Positions 35,281 through 44,187 of a stretch of DNA of 64,000 nt are shown one piece after another (position 1 is the first letter of the stretch; each line of letters opens with the position of its first letter). Source of the stretch: Paraburkholderia bannensis (GTDB lineage Bacteria; Pseudomonadota; Gammaproteobacteria; Burkholderiales; Burkholderiaceae); NCBI RefSeq assembly GCF_014200455.1, contig NZ_JACHBW010000023.1, positions 1 to 64,000 of the forward strand, read 5' to 3'. Under the pieces are notes generated by a model that worked only from the letters and a program-made list of their open reading frames with translations, did no database searches and was not told the origin of the DNA. A program made the position numbers and the translations under genes.

Positions 35281-36483
35281 ATGCATGTTAGCCGATCTGC
35301 TTTTGTGAGTTCTATTTTTCTATCGCGTCTTGCCGATCAGATGCTCTTCTTTCTGGTCCCACTGGTAGTTTTTGCGACCACGCACGAGGCAACCTGGTCC
35401 GGGATTGCGTTTTTTGTAGAGGCTCTGCCGCGCTTCCTTGCATTTCCACTATGCGGCGTACTTTGCGATCGCATGTCGCCCGTTCGCCTTTTGCGTATAA
35501 GTCAAGCGAGCCGTGCGATTACCTGTCTGGTTGGTTTGGCGGGTTACCTGGTCTGGGGCGGATTTCCATGGCTTGTCGGCCTCTCTGCGGTCTGCGGCGC
35601 GCTCACCAGCCAGGGATTTGTTGCTCGTGAAGTCCTGCTGCCGCGAGTTTTCGCAGGGCAGAGCTTCGAGAAGGTGCTTTCTTACACGCAACTCGCCGAT
35701 CAGTTGGGAATGGTGCTTGGGCCGTTGGCTGCGACCGCCCTCATGGGTTGGCGGAACTGGGAATGGGCGGTTGGCGGCGCGGGGCTACTGTTTATGGCTT
35801 CAGATGGACTCGTCGAAGTATGGCAGCGTACAACGTCGGCTCGCATACGTCCGCCCGCGCATACAACCGGTCCGCTTTACGCGCCGCTATGCACCGCAAT
35901 TGCGCAAGTTCTTACCCTGCCTGGTCTCGTTCGCCTCGTGTTGCTCGCGGCCGCCGAGAACCTCGTCATCGGAACCGCGTTGGCTACGTCGGCTGCAATG
36001 GTCACGGGAACGTTTGGGCAAACGAGCGAGTTTTACGCTGCCTTGCAGGTCGCCGGCGCCATTGCAACAGTGTTGATTCTGCTGCTAGTCGCTCACGTCA
36101 AAATTTCTCGCGTACGGCTGGGTACGGTTGCGTTCATCGCGATTGCAGCGGGCGGACTCGCCATGGGGATGTCCACTTCGATAGCCACGTATACGATTGC
36201 GTTTCTCGTTGTGATTGGCTTCGACAAAATGTTTAACGTGTATATCCGAAGCTCACGTCAAGCGATCATTCCACCACAAGATTATGGAAAAACAACTGGT
36301 GTAATTGTCCTGTTGAACAATGCGACGCAGCCGTTGGCTGGGTTGCTGGTCGGACTAGCGGCGGGCAAGAGTTCGATTTCTCTCGTTGTCACGTTGACAG
36401 CGGCAGGGATGATAACTTTGGGTGGATTCGTTACTGTGATAAGCGTGGCCAGAGCACGTTTGCACGCATCGAGGTGCTACTGA
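35281..36483 (+). CDS. MFS transporter, exporter-like (MFS_3 type)
   Basis: The 400-residue, 12-helix protein begins SIFLSRLADQMLFFLVPLVV. After helix 2 it has FPLCGVLCDRMSPVRLLRIS, the MFS motif A loop. Substrate-exporting relatives include EntS-type siderophore and macrolide efflux carriers. Acidic residues are few, and the later half has a typical inverted-repeat helix pattern. It stands alone; the export substrate is unknown. Confidence 0.8.
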   Translation: MHVSRSAFVSSIFLSRLADQMLFFLVPLVVFATTHEATWSGIAFFVEALPRFLAFPLCGVLCDRMSPVRLLRISQASRAITCLVGLAGYLVWGGFPWLVGLSAVCGALTSQGFVAREVLLPRVFAGQSFEKVLSYTQLADQLGMVLGPLAATALMGWRNWEWAVGGAGLLFMASDGLVEVWQRTTSARIRPPAHTTGPLYAPLCTAIAQVLTLPGLVRLVLLAAAENLVIGTALATSAAMVTGTFGQTSEFYAALQVAGAIATVLILLLVAHVKISRVRLGTVAFIAIAAGGLAMGMSTSIATYTIAFLVVIGFDKMFNVYIRSSRQAIIPPQDYGKTTGVIVLLNNATQPLAGLLVGLAAGKSSISLVVTLTAAGMITLGGFVTVISVARARLHASRCY

Positions 36484-36702
36484 ACGCGATCTGCAATGGA
36501 AGATGTGAGAAAGATAGTGAAAGGTCAGGCTCGGCTTCGGCCATGAACGGTCCGTCCACATGTTTCTGCGAACGTTCGCTCAAAACGAACAAGCCGCCTT
36601 TCGGCGCCTATTGTCTTCGAGAGCCCTCCTACGAATTTTTTCCGTCGTGGCATCCCACATACAATATTATTCAATAATCTCAATCTGATTTTTGATATTC
36701 TC
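36484..36702. other. Low-complexity gap before IS5 scar
   Basis: No gene is recognised. The final 50 bp are AT-rich compared with the surrounding sequence. Confidence 0.4.
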
Positions 36703-36760
36703 CGTGCTTATGCTCGTCCACTTTGCAGCCCTTAACAAAAGTGCATAACACCTTCTAGGG
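36703..36760 (+). mobile_element. Scar of the IS5-family element 3' end
   Basis: About 55 bp align with the 3' end of the transposase relic at 21957-22013, including CTCGTCCACTT and GCAGCCCTTAA, with roughly ten differences. No other part of the element is present, so it is an old deletion remnant. Confidence 0.6.
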
Positions 36761-36842
36761 GTAGGAGGACCCTCGAAAACCTCGCAAAATCCTACCTCGA
36801 AAAATTTTCAACAAAATCGGCCGACCAGAGCCGCCAGATTCG

Positions 36843-37412
36843 TCAGCGGTCCAGTTCGATGCGGAAGCGAAGAGACTCAGCGAATCCATAGGCCGCCGTC
36901 TTTCGGAAGCGCTCGATCAAGACACCATCGCATGCTGCGATAACCCGCTGCGAGGCTATATTTTCGGGGTCGACCGTTAGCTCGACGTAGGACAACCCTT
37001 GCAGCCTCGCTTCGCCGAGCATCAAGTTTAGCGCCTGCCTGGCGTAGCCGTTGCCTCTCTTCCACGGCACGACGGAGAAGCCGATATGTCCAGGCACGTT
37101 CGGCGGCAATTCGGCTGTTCCAGTCTGCCAACGAAATCCGATTGCGCCGCTAACATCGCCGTCCCAGATCCATCGGACAATGCTTGGCAGACGGGCCACG
37201 GTCGAGCCATCGGGCAAAGGAATGGGGCCTCCCGATGCAGTTGGATCGTCCAGCCCATCGACAAACGCCTGCGCGTCCACTTCGATGGCGCGCAATTGTT
37301 CGCGCGCAGCGACCTCCCTGCGGACATTGTCGGGTGACCATCCCGTCATAAGAGCCGAAACGTAGCTCGGCAGCAATGCGGTCGTGGGTTTCAACAATTC
37401 AATTGCGCTCAT
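36843..37412 (-). CDS. GNAT family N-acetyltransferase
   Basis: From MSAIELLKPTTALLPSYVSA the product is 189 residues; a non-ATG start six codons earlier is possible. GNAT motif A is HIGFSVVPWKRGNGYARQAL and motif B is VDPENIASQRVIAACDGVLI. The central IVRWIWDGDVSGAIGFRWQ matches the YjbC/predicted acetyltransferase subgroup. Target unknown. Confidence 0.85.
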   Translation of the reverse strand: MSAIELLKPTTALLPSYVSALMTGWSPDNVRREVAAREQLRAIEVDAQAFVDGLDDPTASGGPIPLPDGSTVARLPSIVRWIWDGDVSGAIGFRWQTGTAELPPNVPGHIGFSVVPWKRGNGYARQALNLMLGEARLQGLSYVELTVDPENIASQRVIAACDGVLIERFRKTAAYGFAESLRFRIELDR

Positions 37413-37518
37413 TTTTTCGGTACGCGTCAAAGAGCAGTGATTGTCAGTAGTTCGAGCGGTGCCGCGAAATGTCCCAAAATGGCCGGACAGCGTTTGAGCG
37501 CCGCCCGGCAGCGTCGGT

Positions 37519-38039
37519 CATACGTCGGTCTGCTCCGCCATCTCGAATGCGTCGTCGATCTCGATACCAGGATATTGCACCGTGCTGTCCAGTTTGCTAT
37601 GTCCGAGAAGCAACTGTACCGCCCTCAGATTCTCTGCGCGACGGTAGATCAGCGATGCCTTGGTCCTGCGCATCGTATGCATCCCGTAAGCCGCGTCGTC
37701 AAGTCCGATTGCACTGAATCACGCCTCCGAACTCGCGGGCGTCTGATCGGTGATCTCGAACTGGACCGGACGCTGCGTCTTCTGCTGCATGACGGTTGCC
37801 CGGTTCGTCACGCGTGAGCCGAGGCAGACGTCGGAGACTCGCAACTTCGTCAGGTCACACGCCCGCAACTTGCTGTCGATTGCGAGGTTGAACATAGCGA
37901 GGTCCCTCATCTCTGAGGCCAACTACAGGCGTATACGGATTGCCTGGATCTTTCTGAGCTTGAGGGACGGCTTCTTGCCCGTCAGCTTTCCCTTCTTCCA
38001 ATGCGCGTGCCCTGCGCTGCCGGTAGCAATGGCTTCCAT
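37519..38039 (-). pseudogene. Tyrosine recombinase/integrase, disrupted
   Basis: The start reads MEAIATGSAGHAHWKKGKLT, then LRKIQAIRIRL and a stop or shift, then MRDLAMFNLAIDSKLRACDL and VMQQKTQRPVQFEIT in a second frame. A third block at the end reads GMHTMRRTKASLIYRRAENL, LLGHSKLDSTVQY and EMAEQTDV. The catalytic Arg, HxxR and Tyr region is recognisable, but about 50 residues between the blocks are missing. The complete family protein is about 210 residues. Confidence 0.8.
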
Positions 38040-38205
38040 GACGATCTCCTTTCGACGGAAGGAGAAACAATTTGCGCCCGGCGCCACAGGGCAATGAGCG
38101 ACCCTGAACAGCCCTTCGACTTTCTCTAAAGCAACCACTCAATCTTACGTTTCAGGTATCTTCGCCTACCGGTACGCGCTCCGCGCTTTCGGCGAGACGC
38201 AAGCC

Positions 38206-38735
38206 TTAAGTTTTGTGTTTCGGAATAAGCAACTCAAATATTAGCGTGTCGCGCCACTCGCCCCTGATAAGCACGTTGTTCCTCAAGCGACGCTCTTGGC
38301 GCATACCGATTTTCTTAAGGATGCTGATGGACGCCGCGTTCTCGGGTCTGCATGTTGCGAAGATGCGCATGACGTTGGCGATGCTGAGCACGTGTTCGAC
38401 AAGGCGCTTCACAGCTTCGGTACCGTACCCATTCCCCAGTAATGCGGATTGAGGGAGTAGCCAATCTCAGCTTCTGACCCATCGGTCGATATTGCCGCTA
38501 AGACACTACCGATCAGGGTCTCGTCATTCAAGACTACAGCAAGTGTAAACCGTCGCCTCTCCGCAATTAAAGGTTCATTTGCGGACGCTTCGACGAATTC
38601 CGTGGTTTCCAACAAGGTATTCGGTCCCCACGCTTGGTGCCTGACGACATCGGTGGAGGACGCATATTCGTGAACAGCGTCGCGGTCGGCAATTGTGAAA
38701 TCACGAAGGAATAAACGGTCTGAATTTAACCTCAT
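38206..38735 (-). pseudogene. GNAT acetyltransferase with one frameshift
   Basis: The first frame gives MRLNSDRLFLRDFTIADRDA through EIGYSLNPHYWGMG and stops at 38409. The second, overlapping it, continues VKRLVEHVLSIANVMRIFAT and IGMRQERRLRNNVLIRGEWR to 38206. Adding one base near 38437 would restore HYWGNGYGTEAVKRLVEH, the expected acetyl-CoA loop. It may be a recent pseudogene or a sequencing error. Confidence 0.8.
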
Positions 38736-38913
38736 GATGCCTCGTTAGAAGTCGTTGGCGTTGGTAGCGATAGGGTCGGGCGGAAACTGTCTCGTCATTG
38801 TCAACAATCTTTCGGCTTGCGTCGACAGGCAGTTCTTGGCCGGCCAGCGAGCGACGACTGGGCGCAGCGATTTCTTTCGGCACAAGTTTTTTGCAAAAGG
38901 CATGGCCCGACGG

Positions 38914-38937
38914 CGGATTCAACCGGTCGATGCAACA
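38914..38937 (+). repeat. 24-bp repeat, copy 2, joined to the IS66 relic
   Basis: This stretch is identical to 13784-13807. It directly abuts the first recognisable IS66 codons, which suggests that an insertion sequence end joined the IS66 gene and the rest was deleted. The 178 bp before it (38736-38913) hold no intact gene. Confidence 0.5.
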
Positions 38938-39876
38938 CAATGAACGCTGCTTCGGCGGCGACATCTCGTCGAACACTCTGGCGGGCAGCGTCGTCCGCGT
39001 TGGCCTTGCCGCGCGGCCCGTGATCAACCCGATGCGCGATGGTGCTGCTCGACTCGGAACTCATCTACGGCGACGAGACGACCTTCCAGGTGCTGAAGGA
39101 GCCGGAACGGCCACCTCAATCGAAGAGCTATCTGTGGGCGCAAGTCATCAACTCGGGGACCGCCCTTCCGGATGCTTTCGTACTGGCCAGGGCGTGGCGC
39201 CCAGCATGCGCAGCTGCTCTATGCGGGCGTGAAGCCTGTTGCAGTGCTGATGACCGACGGCTATGAGTTATACAACGGCCTCGCTCGTGATCACCAGCTC
39301 GTGTATCTCGGTTGCTGGGCGCATGTCAGTCGCGGATTCATCAAAGCGTAAGAGACCGTGCCGAAGGCAGCGCGCACGCTGGACCTGCTGGCTACACGGT
39401 TCGTAGGGTTGATTGGAAAGCTGTTCGCTGTCGAGGTGCGCGCAACGAAGTTGGCAGCGCAACGTCGGCAGCGGCCACGTGCTCGCTACAGCAGTAGCGT
39501 GCTCGCCGTCGTCGAACACTCGATGGTCATGCAACTGCCGACGATCGTGCCGTCGAGTTTGCTTGGCAAGGCTCTCCGGTACATGCGTGGACAGTGGCCC
39601 AGGCTGGCCCGCTATGTCGAGAACGGGAACTGGCCCATATCGAACAACCTGTGCGAGAACGCAATCAGGCCATTCGTCATCGGACGGAAGGGATGGCTGT
39701 TTGCCGACACCGTCGCCGGCGCACAGGCCAGTGCGAATCTTTAATTACTGGTCGAGACCCGCAAGGCGAATGGCATCGATCCATACGATTACCCCCGATG
39801 GCGGTTCCAGCGCCTTCCGCTTGCAAAGACGGTCGACGACTACGATGCGCTACTGCCTTGGAAATTATTACCCTGA
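38938..39876 (+). pseudogene. IS66-family TnpC transposase relic with several frameshifts
   Basis: Blocks in successive frames read DISSNTLAGSVVRVGLAARP, LLDSELIYGDETTFQVLKEP, VLMTDGYELYNGLARDHQLV, YLGCWAHVSRGFIKA, WPISNNLCENAIRPFVIGRK and, after a shift at about 39743, VETRKANGIDPYDYPRW to LLPWKLLP. The CENAIRP motif with its catalytic Glu is intact. At least four frame breaks make it inactive. The N-terminal zinc-finger half is missing. Confidence 0.85.
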
Positions 39877-39918
39877 GCTAAACTGAGCAATCGCACCGCT
39901 TACAAACTCCGCCCCCCG

Positions 39919-40389
39919 ATGAATGACAATCTGATGAACAGGGTTGCGCTGGTTCCCGTCGAAGAAAGCGCAGCAAAGACGCAGGAGCTCTTCTCGCAGT
40001 ATGAGGCTGCTCTGCGAGATCACATCGATCTGGCGTTCGGTTGGGATGATGGGTTTCAACGACGTCGATTTGCAGAGTCATACGCGCACTCCGATATACG
40101 ACTGATCCAGGTCGGTGCCGACACAGCAGGTTACGCGGTCATCAGGATGCTAGACGACGCGATTCACCTGTCGCTTCTGATACTGAAACCAAGCTTCCAG
40201 CGACAAGGAATCGGAAAAATCATTCTGAGATCGCTAATGTCAAAGGCCGAGCGGACTGGAAAGGACATCACACTGTCTTGCTTCCTCTCAAACTCAAAGG
40301 CTGTTGCGTTCTACGAATCGATGAAATTCCAGGTCGCGTCAACTGATGAATACTTCGTAGACTATCGATTCCCGGCGTCTACCAAGTAG
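39919..40389 (+). CDS. GNAT family N-acetyltransferase
   Basis: The 156-residue product has a PhnO/RimI-like core: FGWDDGFQRRRFAESYAHSD, then LLILKPSFQRQGIGKIILRS (acetyl-CoA loop QRQGIG) and SCFLSNSKAVAFYESMKFQV. It starts 42 bp after the IS66 relic. It is intact and of typical length. Substrate unknown. Confidence 0.87.
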   Translation: MNDNLMNRVALVPVEESAAKTQELFSQYEAALRDHIDLAFGWDDGFQRRRFAESYAHSDIRLIQVGADTAGYAVIRMLDDAIHLSLLILKPSFQRQGIGKIILRSLMSKAERTGKDITLSCFLSNSKAVAFYESMKFQVASTDEYFVDYRFPASTK

Positions 40390-40405
40390 TCTCATCCGGT
40401 GAAGC

Positions 40406-40603
40406 TCACTCCGTTTCATACGCACTTGCGGCGTCGTTTGATGACCGCTTACGTTCTTTTGACTGGGGCCATTCAAGGACGAATTGGTCAGCTAACACCA
40501 CCTGCACGGATGCAAAGTCGTTTGAACCCATGAGCGTCCAGAACTCACGGACAAGCATCGAGATATCGTTGGTGTCGTTAGTCATCGTTGCTGCGTTCGG
40601 CAA
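40406..40603 (-). pseudogene. Truncated NTF2-like protein
   Basis: The 65-residue frame has ISMLVREFWTLMGSNDFASV and VLADQFVLEWPQSKERKR, the first helix and strand of NTF2-like proteins of about 130 residues. It then ends in unrelated sequence, so the C-terminal half is lost. Confidence 0.55.
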
Positions 40604-40629
40604 GTTGAAGGAGTTCTGATTCGAGATTG

Positions 40630-41190
40630 TCAGCGATTATGCCGCCCATGTCGAATGTCGCTTCCTGGCCGGTCATCGCTGCATGCGACGGGCATATCTC
40701 CGGCATTCGTCAGTTGCTTTCCCATCTCGAACGCACGAAGCTCGTAGCCAAGTTCCCGGTACAAATCGACTGCCGGTTCATTAAACGCCCAAACGGTCAG
40801 TCTCATGTCGTTGGCACCATTTTTTCGCGCCCAGTCTTCTGCAAGTTTCATCAGCGTACTCCCGACGCCGCGCCCCCGCAGTCGTTCCAAAACAGCAACT
40901 GAGCCAATCCGGCCGACGATCATTGGCTGCAACAAAGGACTTACCGGTTTTACCAATTGAACGGTGATAAAGCCGATCGCCGCGCTGCCATGCTCTGCGA
41001 GAAACATGGCTCGATCTTCTCCTTGGAGGCTAGATAGCCAGTGCGGCTTGTCTCGGGCGAACTCTGCAGTGGCGTTTGCATAGATATCAGGACGTGCCTC
41101 GTGGTGGACCGCATTCAAGATTTGTCCCAGTTCGCAGACAGTCAAAATGTCGTCGGGACTTGCGCGTCGATAGCTTATCGAGTCGATCAT
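40630..41190 (-). CDS. GNAT family N-acetyltransferase
   Basis: From MIDSISYRRASPDDILTVCE (ATG 41190) the product is 186 residues; the open frame before it would cross a terminator-like hairpin. Motif A is GSVAVLERLRGRGVGSTLMK and motif B is LTVWAFNEPAVDLYRELGYE. The last ~20 residues look like read-through into unrelated sequence, so the natural C-terminus may have been altered. Acceptor unknown. Confidence 0.83.
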   Translation of the reverse strand: MIDSISYRRASPDDILTVCELGQILNAVHHEARPDIYANATAEFARDKPHWLSSLQGEDRAMFLAEHGSAAIGFITVQLVKPVSPLLQPMIVGRIGSVAVLERLRGRGVGSTLMKLAEDWARKNGANDMRLTVWAFNEPAVDLYRELGYELRAFEMGKQLTNAGDMPVACSDDRPGSDIRHGRHNR

Positions 41191-41215
41191 CTTCGGCTCT
41201 TCACGGTGGGTAAAT

Positions 41216-41238
41216 AAAAAAGGCGCCGTAGGCGCCTT
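41216..41238 (-). terminator. Rho-independent terminator-like hairpin read on the minus strand
   Basis: GGCGCC-TAC-GGCGCC is followed on the minus strand by a T run (TTTTTTATTT). It lies just upstream of the GNAT start at 41190, with no minus-strand gene feeding into it, so it may be a relic or a leader attenuator. Confidence 0.55.
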
Positions 41239-41484
41239 GGTCGTTTGCAAATGGAGTTGGACCGGTGAGGTCGAGTTCCCTGCTATGGACGTAACGAACC
41301 ACGGCGCAATAGTTCGCGACCGTGATGATGAGATCGATTCGGGACGTTACGGAATTCCATGCGGCTTATGTTCGCACATCTATTTAAATTTGTGAACCGG
41401 CCGACCTGTCAAGGCGACCAGGATGCGCTCACAGGGATCGCAACAACTTGCAAACCATCGGCCCCGGCCTGCGCTACCTTGCCG

Positions 41485-41515
41485 TTTCCAAATATTTCGA
41501 GTATATTGGAAATAT
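41485..41515. promoter_or_regulatory. arsO: ArsR operator
   Basis: The dyad ATATTTC (41492-41498) and GAAATAT (41509-41515), nested in TTTCCAAATAT and ATATTGGAAA, overlaps the arsR start. AT-rich dyads of this kind bind ArsR/SmtB repressors. The 230 bp before it show no gene. Confidence 0.6.
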
Positions 41516-41837
41516 GGAAGAAAAAGATATCGTTCGTGCCTTGGCGGCTCTTGCTCATGACCTGCGCCTGCGCGTGTTCCGCATGCTGGTTGTCGCTGGC
41601 CCCGAAGGGCTCACGCCCGGCACCGTCGCGGCACAACTGGACGTGCCCAATGCGACGCTCTCCTTTCACCTGAAGGAACTGATGAACGCAGGTCTGGTCA
41701 CGCAGGAGCGCGACGGACGCACCTTGATTTACCGGGCCGCCTACGACCAGATGAATGCTGTCCTCGGTTTTCTGACCGAGAACTGCTGTCAGGGTCAGTC
41801 CTGCCTGAGCCCGAGCGCAGGTTCGTGCCAATGCTGA
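41514..41837 (+). CDS. arsR: ArsR arsenite-responsive repressor
   Basis: The 107-residue winged-helix repressor starts MEEKDIVRALAALAHDLRLR. The recognition helix region is VPNATLSFHLKELMNAGLV. Metal sensing is by a C-terminal cluster: Cys91-Cys92, Cys97 and Cys105/107 (ENCCQGQSCL), like the Acidithiobacillus-type sensors and unlike the helix-located CxC of plasmid ArsR. It overlaps the acr3 start and lies on its own operator. Confidence 0.93.
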   Translation: MEEKDIVRALAALAHDLRLRVFRMLVVAGPEGLTPGTVAAQLDVPNATLSFHLKELMNAGLVTQERDGRTLIYRAAYDQMNAVLGFLTENCCQGQSCLSPSAGSCQC

Positions 41838-42910
41838 ACGAGAATGCCCCCAACATCGCCGCCGTGCGCCAAAGCGCGTCGAAGCCGGCAATCGGATTCT
41901 TCGAGCGCTACCTGACGGTATGGGTTGCGTTGTGCATCGTCGCGGGCATCCTGCTCGGCCAGGCGCTACCGGGCGTCTTTCAGGCAATCGGACGCATGCA
42001 ATACGCCCAGGTCAATCTGCCGGTGGGATTGCTGATCTGGGTGATGATCGTGCCGATGCTGATAAAGGTCGATTTCGGCGCGCTGCATGAAGTGCGTCAG
42101 CATATCAAGGGCATTGGCGTCACGCTCGTGGTCAACTGGCTCGTCAAGCCGTTCACGATGGCGTTTCTCGCGTGGCTATTCGTTAAGCAGCTGTTTGCGC
42201 CGATGCTGCCCGCGGCGCAGCTCGACAGCTATGTGGCCGGGCTGATCCTGCTGGCGGCAGCGCCTTGCACTGCAATGGTGTTCGTCTGGAGCCGCCTGAC
42301 GGGCGGGGATCCGCTCTTCACGCTCTCGCAGGTCGCGCTCAACGACAGCATCATGGTGGTCGCGTTCGCGCCGCTCGTTGGCCTGCTGCTCGGTATATCG
42401 GCCATTACGGTGCCCTGGGCGACGCTGTTCACCGCGGTCGCGCTGTACATCATCATCCCCGTGATCCTCGCGCAGATCCTGCGCAAGGTGCTGCTCGCGC
42501 GCGGCGAGACAGTATTCGAAGTCGCGATGGCTAAGATCGGCCCTTGGTCGATAGCGGCGTTGCTAGCCACGCTGGTGCTGCTGTTTGCCTTCCAGGGCGA
42601 GGCCATTCTGAAGCAGCCTCTCGTGATCGTGCTGCTCGCCGTGCCGATCCTGATCCAGGTGTTCTTGAATTCGGCGTTGGCTTACTGGCTCAATCGCGCA
42701 GTCGGCGAGAAGCACAACATCGCCTGTCCCTCTGCGCTGATCGGCGCGTCGAACTTTTTCGAACTGGCTGTCGCAACCGCCATCGGCCTGTTTGGTTTCA
42801 ATTCGGGCGCGGCGCTCGCCACAGTCGTGGGCGTGCTGATCGAAGTGCCAGTCATGCTGCTGGTGGTGCGCATCGTCAACCGCACGAAGAACTGGTACGA
42901 GTGCGCCTGA
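41831..42910 (+). CDS. arsB: ACR3-family arsenite efflux permease
   Basis: This inner-membrane antiporter of about 359 residues and 10 helices exports As(III). Its ATG lies within the last codons of arsR (ATGCTGA). The conserved Cys in LLAAAPCTAMVFVWSRLTGG and the segment PSALIGASNFFELAVATAIG are ACR3 hallmarks. Some annotations name ACR3 genes arsB or acr3; it is not the ArsB (12-helix) family. Confidence 0.93.
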   Translation: MLNENAPNIAAVRQSASKPAIGFFERYLTVWVALCIVAGILLGQALPGVFQAIGRMQYAQVNLPVGLLIWVMIVPMLIKVDFGALHEVRQHIKGIGVTLVVNWLVKPFTMAFLAWLFVKQLFAPMLPAAQLDSYVAGLILLAAAPCTAMVFVWSRLTGGDPLFTLSQVALNDSIMVVAFAPLVGLLLGISAITVPWATLFTAVALYIIIPVILAQILRKVLLARGETVFEVAMAKIGPWSIAALLATLVLLFAFQGEAILKQPLVIVLLAVPILIQVFLNSALAYWLNRAVGEKHNIACPSALIGASNFFELAVATAIGLFGFNSGAALATVVGVLIEVPVMLLVVRIVNRTKNWYECA

Positions 42911-42928
42911 ACGTTACGGAAACAAGCA

Positions 42929-43363
42929 ATGAACGAAGTCACCATCTATCACAACCCGGACTGCGGCACCTCGCGTAACACGCTCGCGATGATCCGCAAC
43001 GCGGGTATCGAACCTGTTGTCATTGAATACCTCAAAAACCCGCCGTCGCGCGAAAAGCTCGTCGATCTGATTGCGCAGTCGGGCTTGAGCGTGCGCGAGG
43101 TGCTGCGCGAGAAAGGCACGCCTTACGCGGACCTGCATCTGGACAACCCGGCGCTGACCGACGACCAGTTGCTCGACGCGATGATGGCGCACCCCATTCT
43201 CATCAACCGGCCTTTCGTGGTGACGTCGATGGGCGTGCGCCTGTGCCGTCCGTCCGAAGTCGTGCTCGAAATCCTGCCCGACGCGCAGCGCGGTCCGTTC
43301 AGCAAGGAAGACGGCGAAGTGGTGATTGACGCAGAGGGCAAGCGTGTCCGCTCCCATGAATGA
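42929..43363 (+). CDS. arsC: Arsenate reductase, glutaredoxin-coupled ArsC
   Basis: The 144-residue product has the catalytic NPDCGTSRNTLAMIRNAGIE, with Cys in the anion loop, and the RPFVVTSMGVRLCRPSEVV segment with its arginines. It reduces arsenate to arsenite with glutathione/glutaredoxin so that ACR3 can expel it. It lies 18 bp after acr3 and overlaps the arsH start. Confidence 0.93.
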   Translation: MNEVTIYHNPDCGTSRNTLAMIRNAGIEPVVIEYLKNPPSREKLVDLIAQSGLSVREVLREKGTPYADLHLDNPALTDDQLLDAMMAHPILINRPFVVTSMGVRLCRPSEVVLEILPDAQRGPFSKEDGEVVIDAEGKRVRSHE

Positions 43364-44078
43364 TCTCGCGACGGAGCTTCCGCAAGTCGATGCGGCATTG
43401 TTCCGCGTGCCCGATATCCAGCGCCTTCAGGCCACGAAGGCTTCCGCACACGCGCCCCGCATCCTCCTGCTTTACGGTTCGCTGCGCGAGCGCTCGTTCA
43501 GCCGCCTGCTGAGCGAAGAAGCCGCGCGCCTGCTTACGGCGATGGGCGCTGAGGTCCGCACGTTTAATCCGGGCGGCCTGCCGCTGCCTGACGATGCGCC
43601 CGATACGCATCCCAAGGTGACCGAGTTGCGCGAACTGGTGCTGTGGTCCGAAGGCATGGTCTGGTGCTCGCCGGAGCGCCACGGCGCGATGACCGGCATC
43701 ATGAAAGCGCAGATCGACTGGATTCCTCTTTCGGTGGGCGCGGTGCGGCCGACGCAAGGCAAGACGCTCGCGGTGATGCAGGTGAGCGGCGGCTCGCAGT
43801 CGTTCAACGCGGTCAATCAGATGCGCGTGCTGGGGCGCTGGATGCGAATGCTGACCATCCCAAACCAGTCGTCGGTGGCCAAGGCATTCATGGAGTTCGA
43901 TGAGTCGGGCCGCATGAAGCCTTCTGCCTATTTCGATCGCGTCGTGGATGTCATGGAAGAACTGGTGAAGTTCACGCTGCTGACGCGCGACATCGGACCG
44001 TATCTGGTCGACCGCTACAGCGAGCGCAAGGAAAGCGCCGAAGAACTGATGAAGCGGGTGAATCAGAGCAACATCTGA
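43356..44078 (+). CDS. arsH: ArsH NADPH-dependent FMN reductase
   Basis: From MNDLATELPQVDAALFRVPD (ATG 43356, overlapping arsC by 8 bp) the product is 240 residues. The flavodoxin-like fold binds FMN through LLYGSLRERSFSRLLSEEAA, and GMVWCSPERHGAMTGIMKAQ lies near the active site. ArsH oxidises trivalent organoarsenicals and reduces azo compounds and chromate. It completes a four-gene arsenic operon. Confidence 0.92.
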   Translation: MNDLATELPQVDAALFRVPDIQRLQATKASAHAPRILLLYGSLRERSFSRLLSEEAARLLTAMGAEVRTFNPGGLPLPDDAPDTHPKVTELRELVLWSEGMVWCSPERHGAMTGIMKAQIDWIPLSVGAVRPTQGKTLAVMQVSGGSQSFNAVNQMRVLGRWMRMLTIPNQSSVAKAFMEFDESGRMKPSAYFDRVVDVMEELVKFTLLTRDIGPYLVDRYSERKESAEELMKRVNQSNI

Positions 44079-44187
44079 GCTGTGCACCTGGCAGATGTCC
44101 TGCGGAGCAGTCGATCGGTAGCGCAATGCCGATAATCGCAACTGGCCGACGACAATCCACTCTCACTTGGCACGCTGACGCTACTTC

